From NCBI GenBank assembly GCA_944800085.1, contig CALYLO010000001.1, positions 1,327,001 through 1,391,000 on the forward strand: a stretch of DNA of 64,000 nucleotides. Direction: 5' to 3'. The notes below the pieces were generated by a model. That model was not told where the DNA came from, did not search any database, and worked only from the letters and a program-made list of their open reading frames with translations. The position numbers and the translations under genes are program-made. Positions 53,279 through 62,032 of the stretch are shown piece by piece. The DNA is from Paenibacillus melissococcoides. Lineage in GTDB: Bacteria; Bacillota; Bacilli; Paenibacillales; Paenibacillaceae. The stretch's first letter is position 1. Each line of letters begins with the position of its first letter.

Positions 53279-54261
53279 AGCTGTTCTGGCGTGAGCATCT
53301 TCCGGTGGCCGGATTCACCTGCGTCCAATTGCTGCTCGTCCTGCTGGTCTTCTGGTATGACGGGTATGATCGTCCGCTGACGGCGGCGTATGCGCTGTTC
53401 CTCGGCCTCTTCGTCTTCGCTCTGTATCTCGGGTACCGCTACGCGACTCATCGGCTCATGTACAAGCGGCTGACCGATCCGCCGGCTTCGCTCACTTCCA
53501 CGATTCAGCTCGCGGACGCGGCTCGGTTGTCCCGGGCGGTGGACGAGACCATCGATCACCAATACCGCTATTATCAACAGCAGTTGAAGGTGTGGGAGCG
53601 GAAGCAGCAGGAGCATCTGGCCTTCATGAACCAATGGGTGCATCAGATGAAGACCCCGCTCTCGGTCATTGAGCTGATAACGCAGGATGCGGAGGATCCG
53701 AAGCTTGCCAGCATCTCGGAGGAAGCCGATCAGATGAAGCGCGGGCTCGAAATGGTGCTTTATATGGCGCGGCTGGATACGTTCGAGCATGACTTTCATG
53801 TGGAGAAACAATCATTGCGCGACATCGTTCATGATGTGGTGCATGAGAACAAGCGCTATTTCATCCGCAGCTACGTCTATCCGGATATTCAGATCGATCC
53901 GGAGCTGACGGTCGAGACGGATGTGAAGTGGCTTCGCTTCGTCCTGCAGCAGATTGTGACGAACGCGATCAAGTATTCGGCCGGCAGCCGCACGAAAGTA
54001 ACCGCAACCGCCTATACGGAAGGGCGGGCCGTCGTCCTGGAAGTGAAGGATCGCGGAGCAGGCATTCCGAAGCAGGATGTGAAGCGGGTGTTTCAGCCCT
54101 TTTTTACGGGGGAGAACGGACGGAAATATAAAGAATCGACCGGGATGGGACTCTATTTGGCGAAGGAGATTATCGGCAAGCTGCATCATGAGATCGAACT
54201 GGAATCCGAGGAGAGCCAAGGCACGGCGGTCCGGATTGTTTTCCCGTTCGCTAGTACCTGA
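53275..54261 (+). CDS. bceS: BceS-like intramembrane-sensing histidine kinase
   Basis: 328 residues. Two membrane helices (residues about 13-28 and 36-55) with almost no outside loop, as in BceS-type kinases that do not bind the drug directly but hear the transporter. The phosphoacceptor is His123 in FMNQWVHQMKTPLSVIEL. The ATPase part has the N box IVTNAIKYSAGSRTK, G1 VKDRGAGIPKQDVKRVFQPF and G2 GMGLYLAKEIIGKLHH. It should phosphorylate the regulator encoded just upstream. Confidence 0.9.
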   Translation: MKLFWREHLPVAGFTCVQLLLVLLVFWYDGYDRPLTAAYALFLGLFVFALYLGYRYATHRLMYKRLTDPPASLTSTIQLADAARLSRAVDETIDHQYRYYQQQLKVWERKQQEHLAFMNQWVHQMKTPLSVIELITQDAEDPKLASISEEADQMKRGLEMVLYMARLDTFEHDFHVEKQSLRDIVHDVVHENKRYFIRSYVYPDIQIDPELTVETDVKWLRFVLQQIVTNAIKYSAGSRTKVTATAYTEGRAVVLEVKDRGAGIPKQDVKRVFQPFFTGENGRKYKESTGMGLYLAKEIIGKLHHEIELESEESQGTAVRIVFPFAST

Positions 54262-54457
54262 ACAACCGATGAGGGAGCGCTCCCTTGTCGGTTTTTTGTT
54301 CTGAAGACCATTATTTGGATCGATTCTTACAAAGCTGTAGACATTTTGAAAGACTCGGCGATAGGACGAAAGCGAAAAGAAGTTTACACTAGGATCATAA
54401 GCCTGATTCCTGGGCGCTCCAATGGATATTATCGAATCAAGGGAGATGTCGAACGCG

Positions 54458-55228
54458 ATGGAAATTTTGCGAGTCAAGAACTTGAGCAAAATATACAAGG
54501 GAATGGTCTCTTATGAAGCATTGTCCAATATCGATCTGACGATTCAAAAAGGGGAGTTCGTCGGTATCATGGGCCCGTCCGGGAGCGGCAAGACGACGCT
54601 GCTCAATCTCGTGTCCACCATCGATGCTCCGACCTCGGGGGAGGTGCGGATCGACGGGAAGGATCCGCACAACTTGTCGATGGATGAGCTGGCCGTGTTC
54701 CGGCGCCGGGAACTGGGCTTCGTGTTCCAGTCCTTCAACCTCCTTCAGACCTTGACCGTCAAGGAAAATATAATGCTGCCATTGACGCTGGACGGCACGG
54801 ACATTGCCGCGATGCGGGAGCGGGCCGATCGGATCGCCGGCAAGCTGGGCATCGCCGACATCATGGACAAGCGCACCTACGAGATCTCAGGCGGCCAGGC
54901 GCAGCGCGCCGCCATCGCCCGCGCGCTCATTCATGAGCCGAAGCTGGTGCTGGCCGATGAACCGACCGGGAACCTGGACTCGAAGGCGGCGCGCGACGTG
55001 ATGGAGCTGTTGAGCCAGCTCAACAAGGAGGAGCAGGCGACGATGTTGCTGGTTACCCATGATCCGGTGGCGGCGAGCTATTGCGACCGCGTCGTGTTCA
55101 TCAAGGACGGCCGGCTCCACAACGAGGTGTACTGCGGCGACAGCCGATCCGCCTTCTATCAGAAGATTATTAATGTGCTGTCGCTGCTGGGAGGGAACGG
55201 CCATGAATTTTCGCCAATTCGCGTATAA
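54458..55228 (+). CDS. bceA: BceA-like ABC transporter ATPase
   Basis: 256 residues from the ATG at 54458, though an ATG at 54446 is possible. Walker A is GPSGSGKTT, the signature ISGGQAQR, Walker B VLADEPTGNLDS and the H-loop VTHDPVAASY. This is the MacB/BceA export-type group. It works with the permease next door, whose start overlaps this gene's end by 26 bases. Promoter-like sequence lies between 54300 and 54440, in line with induction by the regulator two genes upstream. Confidence 0.93.
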   Translation: MEILRVKNLSKIYKGMVSYEALSNIDLTIQKGEFVGIMGPSGSGKTTLLNLVSTIDAPTSGEVRIDGKDPHNLSMDELAVFRRRELGFVFQSFNLLQTLTVKENIMLPLTLDGTDIAAMRERADRIAGKLGIADIMDKRTYEISGGQAQRAAIARALIHEPKLVLADEPTGNLDSKAARDVMELLSQLNKEEQATMLLVTHDPVAASYCDRVVFIKDGRLHNEVYCGDSRSAFYQKIINVLSLLGGNGHEFSPIRV

Positions 55229-57128
55229 CAACATTGTCCGGAACAAGCGGACGTACATCGCCCATTTTCTGAGCAGCGCGTTCTCGGTCATGGTCTTCTT
55301 TACCTATGCCCTGCTGCTGTTCCATCCGGATCTGCAGGGCCAGCTCCGCTCGACAAGCGAGACGATGAGTATGCTTGGCACGATGGGAATGAGAGTCTCG
55401 CAGATTATGATTTTTGTGTTCTCGTTTATTTATTTGTTCTATTCGGTGAGCGCTTTTCTGAAAAACCGCAAAAAGGAATTCGGGCTTCTACTCGTGCTCG
55501 GCATCTCGCGCCGGCAGCTAAGGCAGCTTATCTTCGTCGAGAATATGATTATCGGCACCGCCGCCATCGTGACCGGCATCGCGGTCGGCTTGATCTTCGC
55601 GAAGCTGACGCTGTTGATTTGCGCGAAGATGCTTGTCATCTACGAGGGACTGCGCTTCTATATTCCGCTGCAGGCCATCTTGATAACCGCCGGCGCCTTC
55701 CTGGTGCTGTTCCTGCTTATCGCGCTGATCACGTCCCGCATCCGCAAGACGGAGCAGCTGGTCGAGCTGTTGAAGTCGGAGGACAAGCCGAAGCCCGAGC
55801 CGAAGGCTTCGCTGTGGCTCTCTCTGCTGGCAGCCGTTCTCATCGGACTTGGCTACTTCTGCGTCATGATGTTCGCCGTAGAGCGGATTTTCTCGTTCGC
55901 GCTGCTGTTCGGCGGGGTGGCGCTCGTCGTGGCCGGGACCTACTGGCTGTTCACGCAGCTGAGCGTGTACGCCATCCGCGCGTTGAAGAAGCGCGAGAGG
56001 CTCTATTTTCATAAGACGAATCTGCTGACGCTGTCGGAGCTGGCATACCGGATGAAGGATAACGCGGTCATGTTCTTCATGGTCGCCGTCATCTCGGCCG
56101 TCGCCTTCACCGGTATCGGCACCTCGATGTCGATTGGCGACCCCGGCTTGCAGGAGATGAAGAATCCGTATGCCTTTACCTATATTTCCAATCAAGGCAA
56201 CGATCGTGAGCAGGAACATCTCGCCGCCATCGGGAAGGCGTTGTCCGAAGAGAATTTCACGTACCGGATGGGCAGGGTTGCACCGTGGTATTCGGATAAC
56301 GGGCTGCTCATTATGAGGCTTAGCGAGTATAACGGCTTGGCTTCCGCGCTCGGATATGAATCGGAGACGTTGAGCGACGACGAGGCAATGCTCGTCCCGA
56401 CGAACGTCAAGCTGCAGACCCAGTACAAGAATGCGTCTGCGGAAGACTACGGGCCGGTAGACATTGTGGAAGGGGACTGGAGCGCTGATTTCCGCATCGC
56501 GAAGCTGGGAACGCATATCGTCTACCCGGAATACAGCATGCTCCTGGTCGTGAGCGACGCGAGCTTCGAGCTCATCCCCGGCGTGAACGAGACTCCCGTA
56601 ACCTACTTCCTGTTCGTCGTCGACCATTGGGAGAAATCGAAAACCGTCTCGCAGGAGCTGCTGGATCAGATTGAGAAGGAGGCGGAGCAGCAACAGGACG
56701 GGAATTTCATGCTGCATGCCCATATCTTCGACTGGCTTCAGATGAAGCAGGGGAACGGGCTGCTGCTGATCGTCAGCGTGCTGGTCGGGGTCGTGTTTTT
56801 CACCTTCGCGGCAAGCCTGCTCTACTTCCGGCTGTATGCCGATCTGGATCGGGATGAGCGGCAGTATCAGATGATCGCGAAGGTTGGCTTGAGCCGTAAG
56901 GAACTGAAGAAGATGGTGACGCGACAGTTGCTGCTCATGTTTTTCCTTCCGATTGTCGTCGCCGTCATTCACAGCAGCGTCGCCTTCATCGCGCTGCAGC
57001 AGATCGTCAGCTTTCCCGTGGCCTCGTCGGCTGTCATTATCTTTATTAGCTTCCTTACGATGCAGACGGCTTATTTCTTCGTGGTCCGCTGGCGGTATCT
57101 GAATCATTTGTATGGGAAAATCAAGTGA
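55203..57128 (+). CDS. bceB: BceB-like ABC transporter permease
   Basis: 641 residues from the ATG at 55203 with GGAGGGAACGGCC upstream. FtsX-like helices at both ends; ten helices in total. A large outside domain lies between helices seven and eight, roughly residues 300-500 (GTSMSIGDPGLQEMKNPYAF through VDHWEKSKTVSQELLDQIEK), which is the ligand-sensing part of BceB-type permeases. It frees cell-wall intermediates from antimicrobial peptides and reports flux to the BceS kinase. The exact drug (bacitracin, lantibiotic, etc.) cannot be inferred. Confidence 0.92.
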   Translation: MNFRQFAYNNIVRNKRTYIAHFLSSAFSVMVFFTYALLLFHPDLQGQLRSTSETMSMLGTMGMRVSQIMIFVFSFIYLFYSVSAFLKNRKKEFGLLLVLGISRRQLRQLIFVENMIIGTAAIVTGIAVGLIFAKLTLLICAKMLVIYEGLRFYIPLQAILITAGAFLVLFLLIALITSRIRKTEQLVELLKSEDKPKPEPKASLWLSLLAAVLIGLGYFCVMMFAVERIFSFALLFGGVALVVAGTYWLFTQLSVYAIRALKKRERLYFHKTNLLTLSELAYRMKDNAVMFFMVAVISAVAFTGIGTSMSIGDPGLQEMKNPYAFTYISNQGNDREQEHLAAIGKALSEENFTYRMGRVAPWYSDNGLLIMRLSEYNGLASALGYESETLSDDEAMLVPTNVKLQTQYKNASAEDYGPVDIVEGDWSADFRIAKLGTHIVYPEYSMLLVVSDASFELIPGVNETPVTYFLFVVDHWEKSKTVSQELLDQIEKEAEQQQDGNFMLHAHIFDWLQMKQGNGLLLIVSVLVGVVFFTFAASLLYFRLYADLDRDERQYQMIAKVGLSRKELKKMVTRQLLLMFFLPIVVAVIHSSVAFIALQQIVSFPVASSAVIIFISFLTMQTAYFFVVRWRYLNHLYGKIK

Positions 57129-57220
57129 GGCGCAGACAGCGGCGCGGGATGAGGGCTAGAGAGGGCGCGCAATTGTAAAGCGGGAATGCGAGGATAGGAG
57201 AGAGAGAGGAAGAGAAGTTC

Positions 57221-57928
57221 ATGACAAAAATTTGGGGTTGGAAAAGAGGGCTGGCCGCCATCCTGGCCATCGGCGTGCTTAGCGCTTGCAGTCTGTTCGG
57301 AGGCGGAACGAAGGACGAGCCGCGGAACGGCATTCTGCTCCTCGGGGAGAAAGCCGCATTGGAGCAAGCCGCGGAGCAGCATCGCGATGCTATCGCGGCT
57401 AGCGAGATGTATCCGGTGAAGAGATCGGAGACGGAAGAGAAGCAGATCTTGATGATGAGCCGGACGACCGCCGACAGCGTCGTCAAGACCGGTATTATTC
57501 GCAAGGCCGATAATAATGATGACGTCTGGAGCTCCGATCCGATCAAGTCGCTCCCGGACGCGGAAGCGGGTCAGGCGCTTCTGTTCGGGCACCCGACGAT
57601 GAAGGATGTGAAGCGGCTGAACGTCGGCGGACAGGAAATCAGTCTGAAATACGGGAGCAACAGCTGGATCGGGCATGTGCGCAATACCCAATTTGCCGAG
57701 CTCATCCTGGTGCTCGATGACGCGGAATATGCCCGGTTGGCTGTTCCGGAGACGCAGATGGCCCTGCTTCATCTGAAGCAGGCATACGGCTTGACGAAGG
57801 ACGGCTGGATGCAGCCGGAGCCGGAACGGACGTTGGCGAATGCCGAATGGCTGAAGCTGACGAAGGACATGAAAGCGCGCGCCGATCATCTGGAAGGCGT
57901 AACGATCATCAAGCAGAATCAACAATGA
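57221..57928 (+). CDS. Lipoprotein of the bce locus
   Basis: 235 residues with a lipoprotein signal ending LSAC at Cys23, so it is anchored on the outer face. The rest is soluble, with a helical start (EKAALEQAAEQHRDAIAASE) and a mixed end (AVPETQMALLHLKQAYGLTK). I do not recognise the family with certainty; it resembles a small group of lipoproteins seen in Bacillus and Paenibacillus. It lies 92 bases behind bceB with its own ribosome site and a terminator, so it probably shares the response to the same stress. Confidence 0.75.
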   Translation: MTKIWGWKRGLAAILAIGVLSACSLFGGGTKDEPRNGILLLGEKAALEQAAEQHRDAIAASEMYPVKRSETEEKQILMMSRTTADSVVKTGIIRKADNNDDVWSSDPIKSLPDAEAGQALLFGHPTMKDVKRLNVGGQEISLKYGSNSWIGHVRNTQFAELILVLDDAEYARLAVPETQMALLHLKQAYGLTKDGWMQPEPERTLANAEWLKLTKDMKARADHLEGVTIIKQNQQ

Positions 57929-57934
57929 ATGAAG

Positions 57935-57958
57935 ACCGCCCGGCAAAGGGCGGTTTTT
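57935..57958 (+). terminator. Terminator after the bce locus
   Basis: ACCGCCC pairs with GGGCGGT around GGCAAA, followed by a T-run. Confidence 0.85.
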
Positions 57959-57959
57959 C

Positions 57960-58628
57960 GTTATGATGGGCCCCGGAATCGGTGCCGCCGCGTCAGACGG
58001 AGTGCGGGAGTGTTGTCCTCTGTGTATGGAAAAATAGTGAACTTGTCTATATAAAGGTGGACAAAAGGGGGACTTGCTTGGATGTAAGAAAAAATCAATA
58101 TATAGTTATGAACAATTTGTTTTATATCATATATAGAGCATCTGCTGTTGGGGAATGAATATCTCTTTTGCAAAACAGTGTCTACTATTTGAAAGACATT
58201 TCTTCCGATTTTCCTTCGTAAAAGGACAGAGAGCCGAATCGCGCCAACAATGCAGCAGGGCGGATAAAATGTATGATGGGGCTGCTGCAGGAGTCGGCAG
58301 GGCGCATCGAGGATAAGGGCCGGCCCCGCAATCTGCGCTCGCATGCGAAGCGGCGGGGGAAAGCTTCGGCCCCGGCGGCCGGGCGCGGCGGCGGGCCCAC
58401 GGAGGTGCCCGCCGCATGCGAGGCGCCGGGGATCGGCGCCTGCTGCCCGGGCGTGGTTCTGGGAATCCCGGGCCGGCCATCAGCGGATCTCGAAGTCGCC
58501 GGTGCAGCTCCACGTCCTATCCGACAGAATCGCGGAGAACCGCTTCACGACGATAGCGCCCCGGCTTGATGCCGCGCGGGATTGCAGGAATATTGGCGGC
58601 GGGAGAAGCTCCTGTCATGTCCAGGAGG
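57960..58628. other. Intergenic stretch with a sharp change in base composition
   Basis: 57990-58260 is very AT-rich and promoter-like; 58310-58480 is extremely GC-rich and low in complexity. No frame shows family features. A short reverse-strand piece (GAIVVKRFSAILSDRTWSCT, then GDFEIR, 58490-58565) looks like the end of a lost protein. Confidence 0.4.
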
Positions 58629-59066
58629 CTATAGCGGCTTGACAAAGCCATAGGCCGCATCCTTCAAGAAGCCCAGCTTCTCATAGAAGCGGTGCGCGTC
58701 GCTGCGCCAGGCGCTGGAGAAAAGCATGACGCTGTGACAGCCGCGCTCCTGCGCCGCTTGCTCCACCGCTTGGACGAGCATTTGTCCGATGCCGGAACGA
58801 TGGAACGCCTCGGTCACAATCATGTTTTCCAGCACCATGAACGGGCGGCAGTTCCCGGTCAGATCCTGGCATGTAATGCCCATTACCGAACCGACGAGCC
58901 GCCCCGATTCATGCACGGCGCCGAGCAGCAAGTAATCCGGGTGGTCCCGGAGCAGGCCGAATGTCTCCCGCAGCCGTTCCCGGTTCGTCACGCTGCCCTC
59001 CAGCTCGGTATATAAGGCGGCCAGTTCCTCAAGCTGATCGGCCACAATGGGGGCAATTCGAATCAT
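58629..59066 (-). CDS. GNAT family N-acetyltransferase
   Basis: 145 residues from the ATG at 59066 with GCGAGGAGGCGTGACT in front. A single GNAT domain: PFMVLENMIVTEAFHRSGIG, the acetyl-CoA loop SGIGQMLVQAVEQAAQERGC, and SDAHRFYEKLGFLKDAAYGF at the end. The substrate is unknown. The frame is open further upstream without a start signal, so the shorter start is preferred. It stands alone. Confidence 0.87.
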   Translation of the reverse strand: MIRIAPIVADQLEELAALYTELEGSVTNRERLRETFGLLRDHPDYLLLGAVHESGRLVGSVMGITCQDLTGNCRPFMVLENMIVTEAFHRSGIGQMLVQAVEQAAQERGCHSVMLFSSAWRSDAHRFYEKLGFLKDAAYGFVKPL

Positions 59067-59335
59067 AGTCACGCCTCCTCGCTTCATTATCGCTGTTTGG
59101 CACACGTTGTCTCCATTGTAGTCACGCGGCTGCGTATCGGGCAACACCCATTCAAAACTCAAGGTGGCGCATAGTCGCACATAATGCCGGTCGCCGCGGC
59201 TAAACAAAATGCGCTCCCCGTCGGACCATCCGGCAGGAAGCGCATTTGCGTCGCGGAATTATTGATGCTGCCTTGAACCGCCGCTGCTTGCGGCCGCTGT
59301 CATCCTGCACCGGGCGGCAAGGGAGGGAATGGGGT

Positions 59336-59548
59336 CTATTCGTCAAGCTGCGGGCTTGGGATCGCCGTGAAGAACACGTCGAGAAGATCTTTATGGAACG
59401 TCTGCCGGACATACTCCGTTATCTGATCAAGCTCCTGTTCCGAGGTGTATTCGAGCACGGGACGCCCCTCGCATTTTAACACCCGGCAGTTATATTTTTC
59501 CCTTACCTGATCGATGATGACATCCTGACTTACAGCAGCGGAGCCCAT
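59336..59548 (-). CDS. Small hypothetical protein
   Basis: About 70 residues if read from the ATG at 59548 (a GTG 12 bases earlier is possible). It begins MGSAAVSQDVIIDQVREKYN and continues CRVLKCEGRPVLEYTSEQEL, then DQITEYVRQTFHKDLLDVFF. No family recognised and no convincing ribosome site. The even mix of residues and normal codon use favour a real gene, but confidence is limited. It is divergent from an OmpR-type regulator gene. Confidence 0.4.
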   Translation of the reverse strand: MGSAAVSQDVIIDQVREKYNCRVLKCEGRPVLEYTSEQELDQITEYVRQTFHKDLLDVFFTAIPSPQLDE

Positions 59549-59677
59549 TACTTCGAACACAGGGACTGACTATTGTTGACTTTTGCGCCTCGCCTTCTTA
59601 TATTATTACTAACTCTAAAATGGCGGGTTCACGATGGCCGCCGAAGAGGAGTTTATTGGCAAAGGAGTGTGTGCGGC

Positions 59678-60421
59678 GTGCAGTCATTCAAAGACAACGA
59701 TTCCGTCGATGTCGGAAAGACAATGACCTTTGCGGATGATGAATTGGGGCAATTCTGCGAGACGACCCGGCGGATCGTGATCGTCAGCCCTTTCCCGGCT
59801 TCGATCCGCTCGCTGTTCGTCGCGTTAACGATACGCTGTTATGATGTGCTGCTCTTCCATCAGGAGCATGATCCGATGCTGCAGACGATGAACAGCGATC
59901 TGCTCATCGTCGATCGGACGAAGGCGGTACCGGCCGACCCGTCCGCCACCATCCCCGGGAGCCATGGCGCCATCCTTCTGCTCCAGGGCGAGGGCTCGGA
60001 GAAGGGGCCGGATGAGCAGGGCAGGGAAGTGATGATCTGGCCTTGTCCGATCGAATCGGCCTTGGCGCGAATCGAAGAGCTGGCCAGCCGGAACGATGCC
60101 CAGCCGGCGGCGGCGGGCAGCGAGCTCCTGCGCTTCAAGGATGTCGTCGTCGATCTGAAGCGCATCACGGTGCATCAGGGAGGCGCCAAGATCGAGCTGA
60201 CGCGAACCGAGTTCGACGTGCTGAAGGGGCTGCTGCTGAATGGCGGCGGCGTCATGACCCGGCAGCAGATTATGGAGTTCGTCTGGGGCGAATCGTATAT
60301 GGGCGGCAGCAATTCGATCGATGTCCATATCAAAAGTCTGCGCCAGAAGCTAGGCGACGCGCCGAAGCATCCGAAGTACATTGTCACGGTCCGGGGAATC
60401 GGCTACCGGATAGCCGATTAA
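59678..60421 (+). CDS. OmpR-type regulator with a degenerate receiver
   Basis: About 247 residues from the GTG at 59678 with AAAGGAGTGTGTGCGGC in front. The C-terminal winged helix is standard: LTRTEFDVLKGLLLNGGGVM, TRQQIMEFVWGESYMGGSNS, IDVHIKSLRQKLGD and TVRGIGYRIAD. The N-terminal part keeps the length and strand pattern of a receiver (RRIVIVSPFPASIRSLFVAL, NSDLLIVDRTK). It lacks the acidic pair and the conserved Lys, so it is probably not controlled by phosphorylation. No kinase gene is adjacent. Six 11-bp-spaced repeats directly follow, in front of trxB, and are the likely binding site. Confidence 0.8.
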   Translation: MQSFKDNDSVDVGKTMTFADDELGQFCETTRRIVIVSPFPASIRSLFVALTIRCYDVLLFHQEHDPMLQTMNSDLLIVDRTKAVPADPSATIPGSHGAILLLQGEGSEKGPDEQGREVMIWPCPIESALARIEELASRNDAQPAAAGSELLRFKDVVVDLKRITVHQGGAKIELTRTEFDVLKGLLLNGGGVMTRQQIMEFVWGESYMGGSNSIDVHIKSLRQKLGDAPKHPKYIVTVRGIGYRIAD

Positions 60422-60440
60422 AACATCGATAGCGGGCATC

Positions 60441-60500
60441 TTCATGAACCCTTCATGATTCCTTCATGAAGGGTTCATTGTGTCTTCATCAAGCCTTCAT
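60441..60500. promoter_or_regulatory. Six TTCAT direct repeats at exactly 11-bp spacing
   Basis: TTCAT occurs at 60441, 60452, 60463, 60474, 60485 and 60496, each 11 bases apart, mostly as CTTCATGA. Direct repeats at 11-bp spacing are the footprint of OmpR/PhoB-type winged-helix proteins, which bind head to tail on one face of DNA. The array lies between the OmpR-type gene and trxB. The central part also forms a hairpin, AACCCTTCATGA with TCATGAAGGGTT, so a role in ending transcription is an alternative. Confidence 0.75.
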
Positions 60501-60593
60501 GATGAACGGCGGCACTGATGATAAGATAAGTTCTGCAAGCAAGGACGCTTAAGTTATATTCAACATGATTCGATAGATGATGGAGATGATTTT

Positions 60594-61556
60594 ATGTACA
60601 AGACGGTCATTGTCGGAACGGGGCCTGCCGGATTGACGGCGGCGATTTATTTAGCCCGTGCGAACCTGAGCCCGTTGATTATCGAAGGCCCGGAGCCTGG
60701 AGGCCAGTTGACGACGACGACGGAAGTGGAGAATTTCCCCGGCTTCCCGGACGGCATTATGGGCCCGGAGCTGATGGACAATATGCGCAAGCAGGCCGAG
60801 CGCTTCGGCGCGGAATTCCGCACCGGCTGGGTTACGGAAGCGGATCTGTCCAAGCGGCCGTTCACCTTGTCCGTCGAGGGGATGGGCGAGATTCAGGCCG
60901 AGTCGCTGATTATATCGACAGGCGCCTCCGCGAAGTATCTCGGCATTCCGGGCGAGCGCGATAACGTCGGCCGCGGCGTCAGCACGTGCGCGACCTGCGA
61001 CGGGTTCTTCTTCCGCAACAAGAAGATTGTCGTCATCGGCGGCGGCGACTCCGCGATGGAGGAAGCCAACTTCCTGACGCGCTTCGCTTCCGAAGTGGTG
61101 CTGGTCCACCGCCGCACGGAGCTGCGCGCCTCCAAGATTATGCAGGATCGGGCGCGCCAGAACGGCAAGATTCGCTGGTCCCTGAACCGGACCCCGCTGG
61201 AAGTGATGGCGGGCGAGCATGGCGTGACCGGTCTGAAGGTGCGCAACAATAAGACCGGCGAAGAGGAGATCATCGCGACGGACGGCATCTTCGTGGCGAT
61301 CGGGCATACGCCGAACACGAAGTTCCTGGACAGCCAGCTTGATGCCGATGAGCAGGGCTACCTGCTTGTCAAGCCGGGCACGACCGAGACGAACATTCCG
61401 GGCGTATTCGCCTGCGGGGATGTGCAGGACAACCGGTACCGCCAGGCGATTAGCGCCGCCGGCACGGGCTGCATGGCCGCGCTAGACTGCGAGCGTTACT
61501 TGGAGAGCGTGGAGACCGTGGTGGGCGCAAGCGCTCCGGCGGCGGTCCAAGCGTAA
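60594..61556 (+). CDS. trxB: Thioredoxin reductase
   Basis: 320 residues. The FAD loop GTGPAGLTAAIYLARAN starts at residue 8. The redox pair CATC (residues 132-135) is followed by DGFFFRNKKIVVIGGGDSAM, the NADPH domain. The end has GVFACGDVQDNRYRQAISAA. It transfers electrons from NADPH through FAD to thioredoxin. The gene is preceded by a six-fold repeat array and a likely promoter at 60530-60590 and is followed by a hairpin at 61712-61736. Length and all key residues are normal. Confidence 0.95.
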   Translation: MYKTVIVGTGPAGLTAAIYLARANLSPLIIEGPEPGGQLTTTTEVENFPGFPDGIMGPELMDNMRKQAERFGAEFRTGWVTEADLSKRPFTLSVEGMGEIQAESLIISTGASAKYLGIPGERDNVGRGVSTCATCDGFFFRNKKIVVIGGGDSAMEEANFLTRFASEVVLVHRRTELRASKIMQDRARQNGKIRWSLNRTPLEVMAGEHGVTGLKVRNNKTGEEEIIATDGIFVAIGHTPNTKFLDSQLDADEQGYLLVKPGTTETNIPGVFACGDVQDNRYRQAISAAGTGCMAALDCERYLESVETVVGASAPAAVQA

Positions 61557-62032
61557 ACCGCCCGGAGCCAGGCGCTGTGAGCGAATCCGGTTCGGGGCAC
61601 ATATGGAGCGGGCCGGCGGGCCCGCGGCAAACATGCAAGCGGATAGCGGCCGCCCTGGCTTAGTCGGGGCGGCGGAAGGCCTATGCAGCCTTGCATAGAT
61701 ACGGCAACGGCGGAATCCGCTCTATGGGCGGATTCCTCCTTATATATAAAGAAGCTCGAATATACGAATCCGATGCTCCAGGCGGTCTGGAAAAACCAAT
61801 ACATCGCCAATGTGCAGATTACGGCGAGCGAGACGGTCGGCGTAGAGGAGCGCGCGTCCGCGCTCGTTCGCCGGTATTCCCGCGGATAGAGCGAGATAGA
61901 GGAAGAGAGCCGCGGCGTACGGCGGTGTACGGCGGAGCAAGCAGCGCCGGATACGCCGTGAATGGCTCTCGCCGCAGCGCCGCAAGCTATCGGCCTCCAT
62001 GTGAAGGCAATGGCTTGCGGCGCTGCTTCATT
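61557..62032. other. Intergenic stretch between trxB and the EEP gene
   Basis: No supported gene. It holds the trxB terminator at 61712-61736 and GC-rich imperfect repeats around 61915-61990. A forward frame of 68 codons at 61683-61889 has no ribosome site or family features. Confidence 0.5.
61712..61736 (+). terminator. Terminator after trxB
   Basis: GGAATCCGC pairs with GCGGATTCC around TCTATGG, followed by TCCTT. Confidence 0.7.

Noticed and set aside
55518..57107. 529-codon reverse frame
   Set aside because: Antisense to bceB, rich in Gln, Asp and Arg as expected for a shadow.
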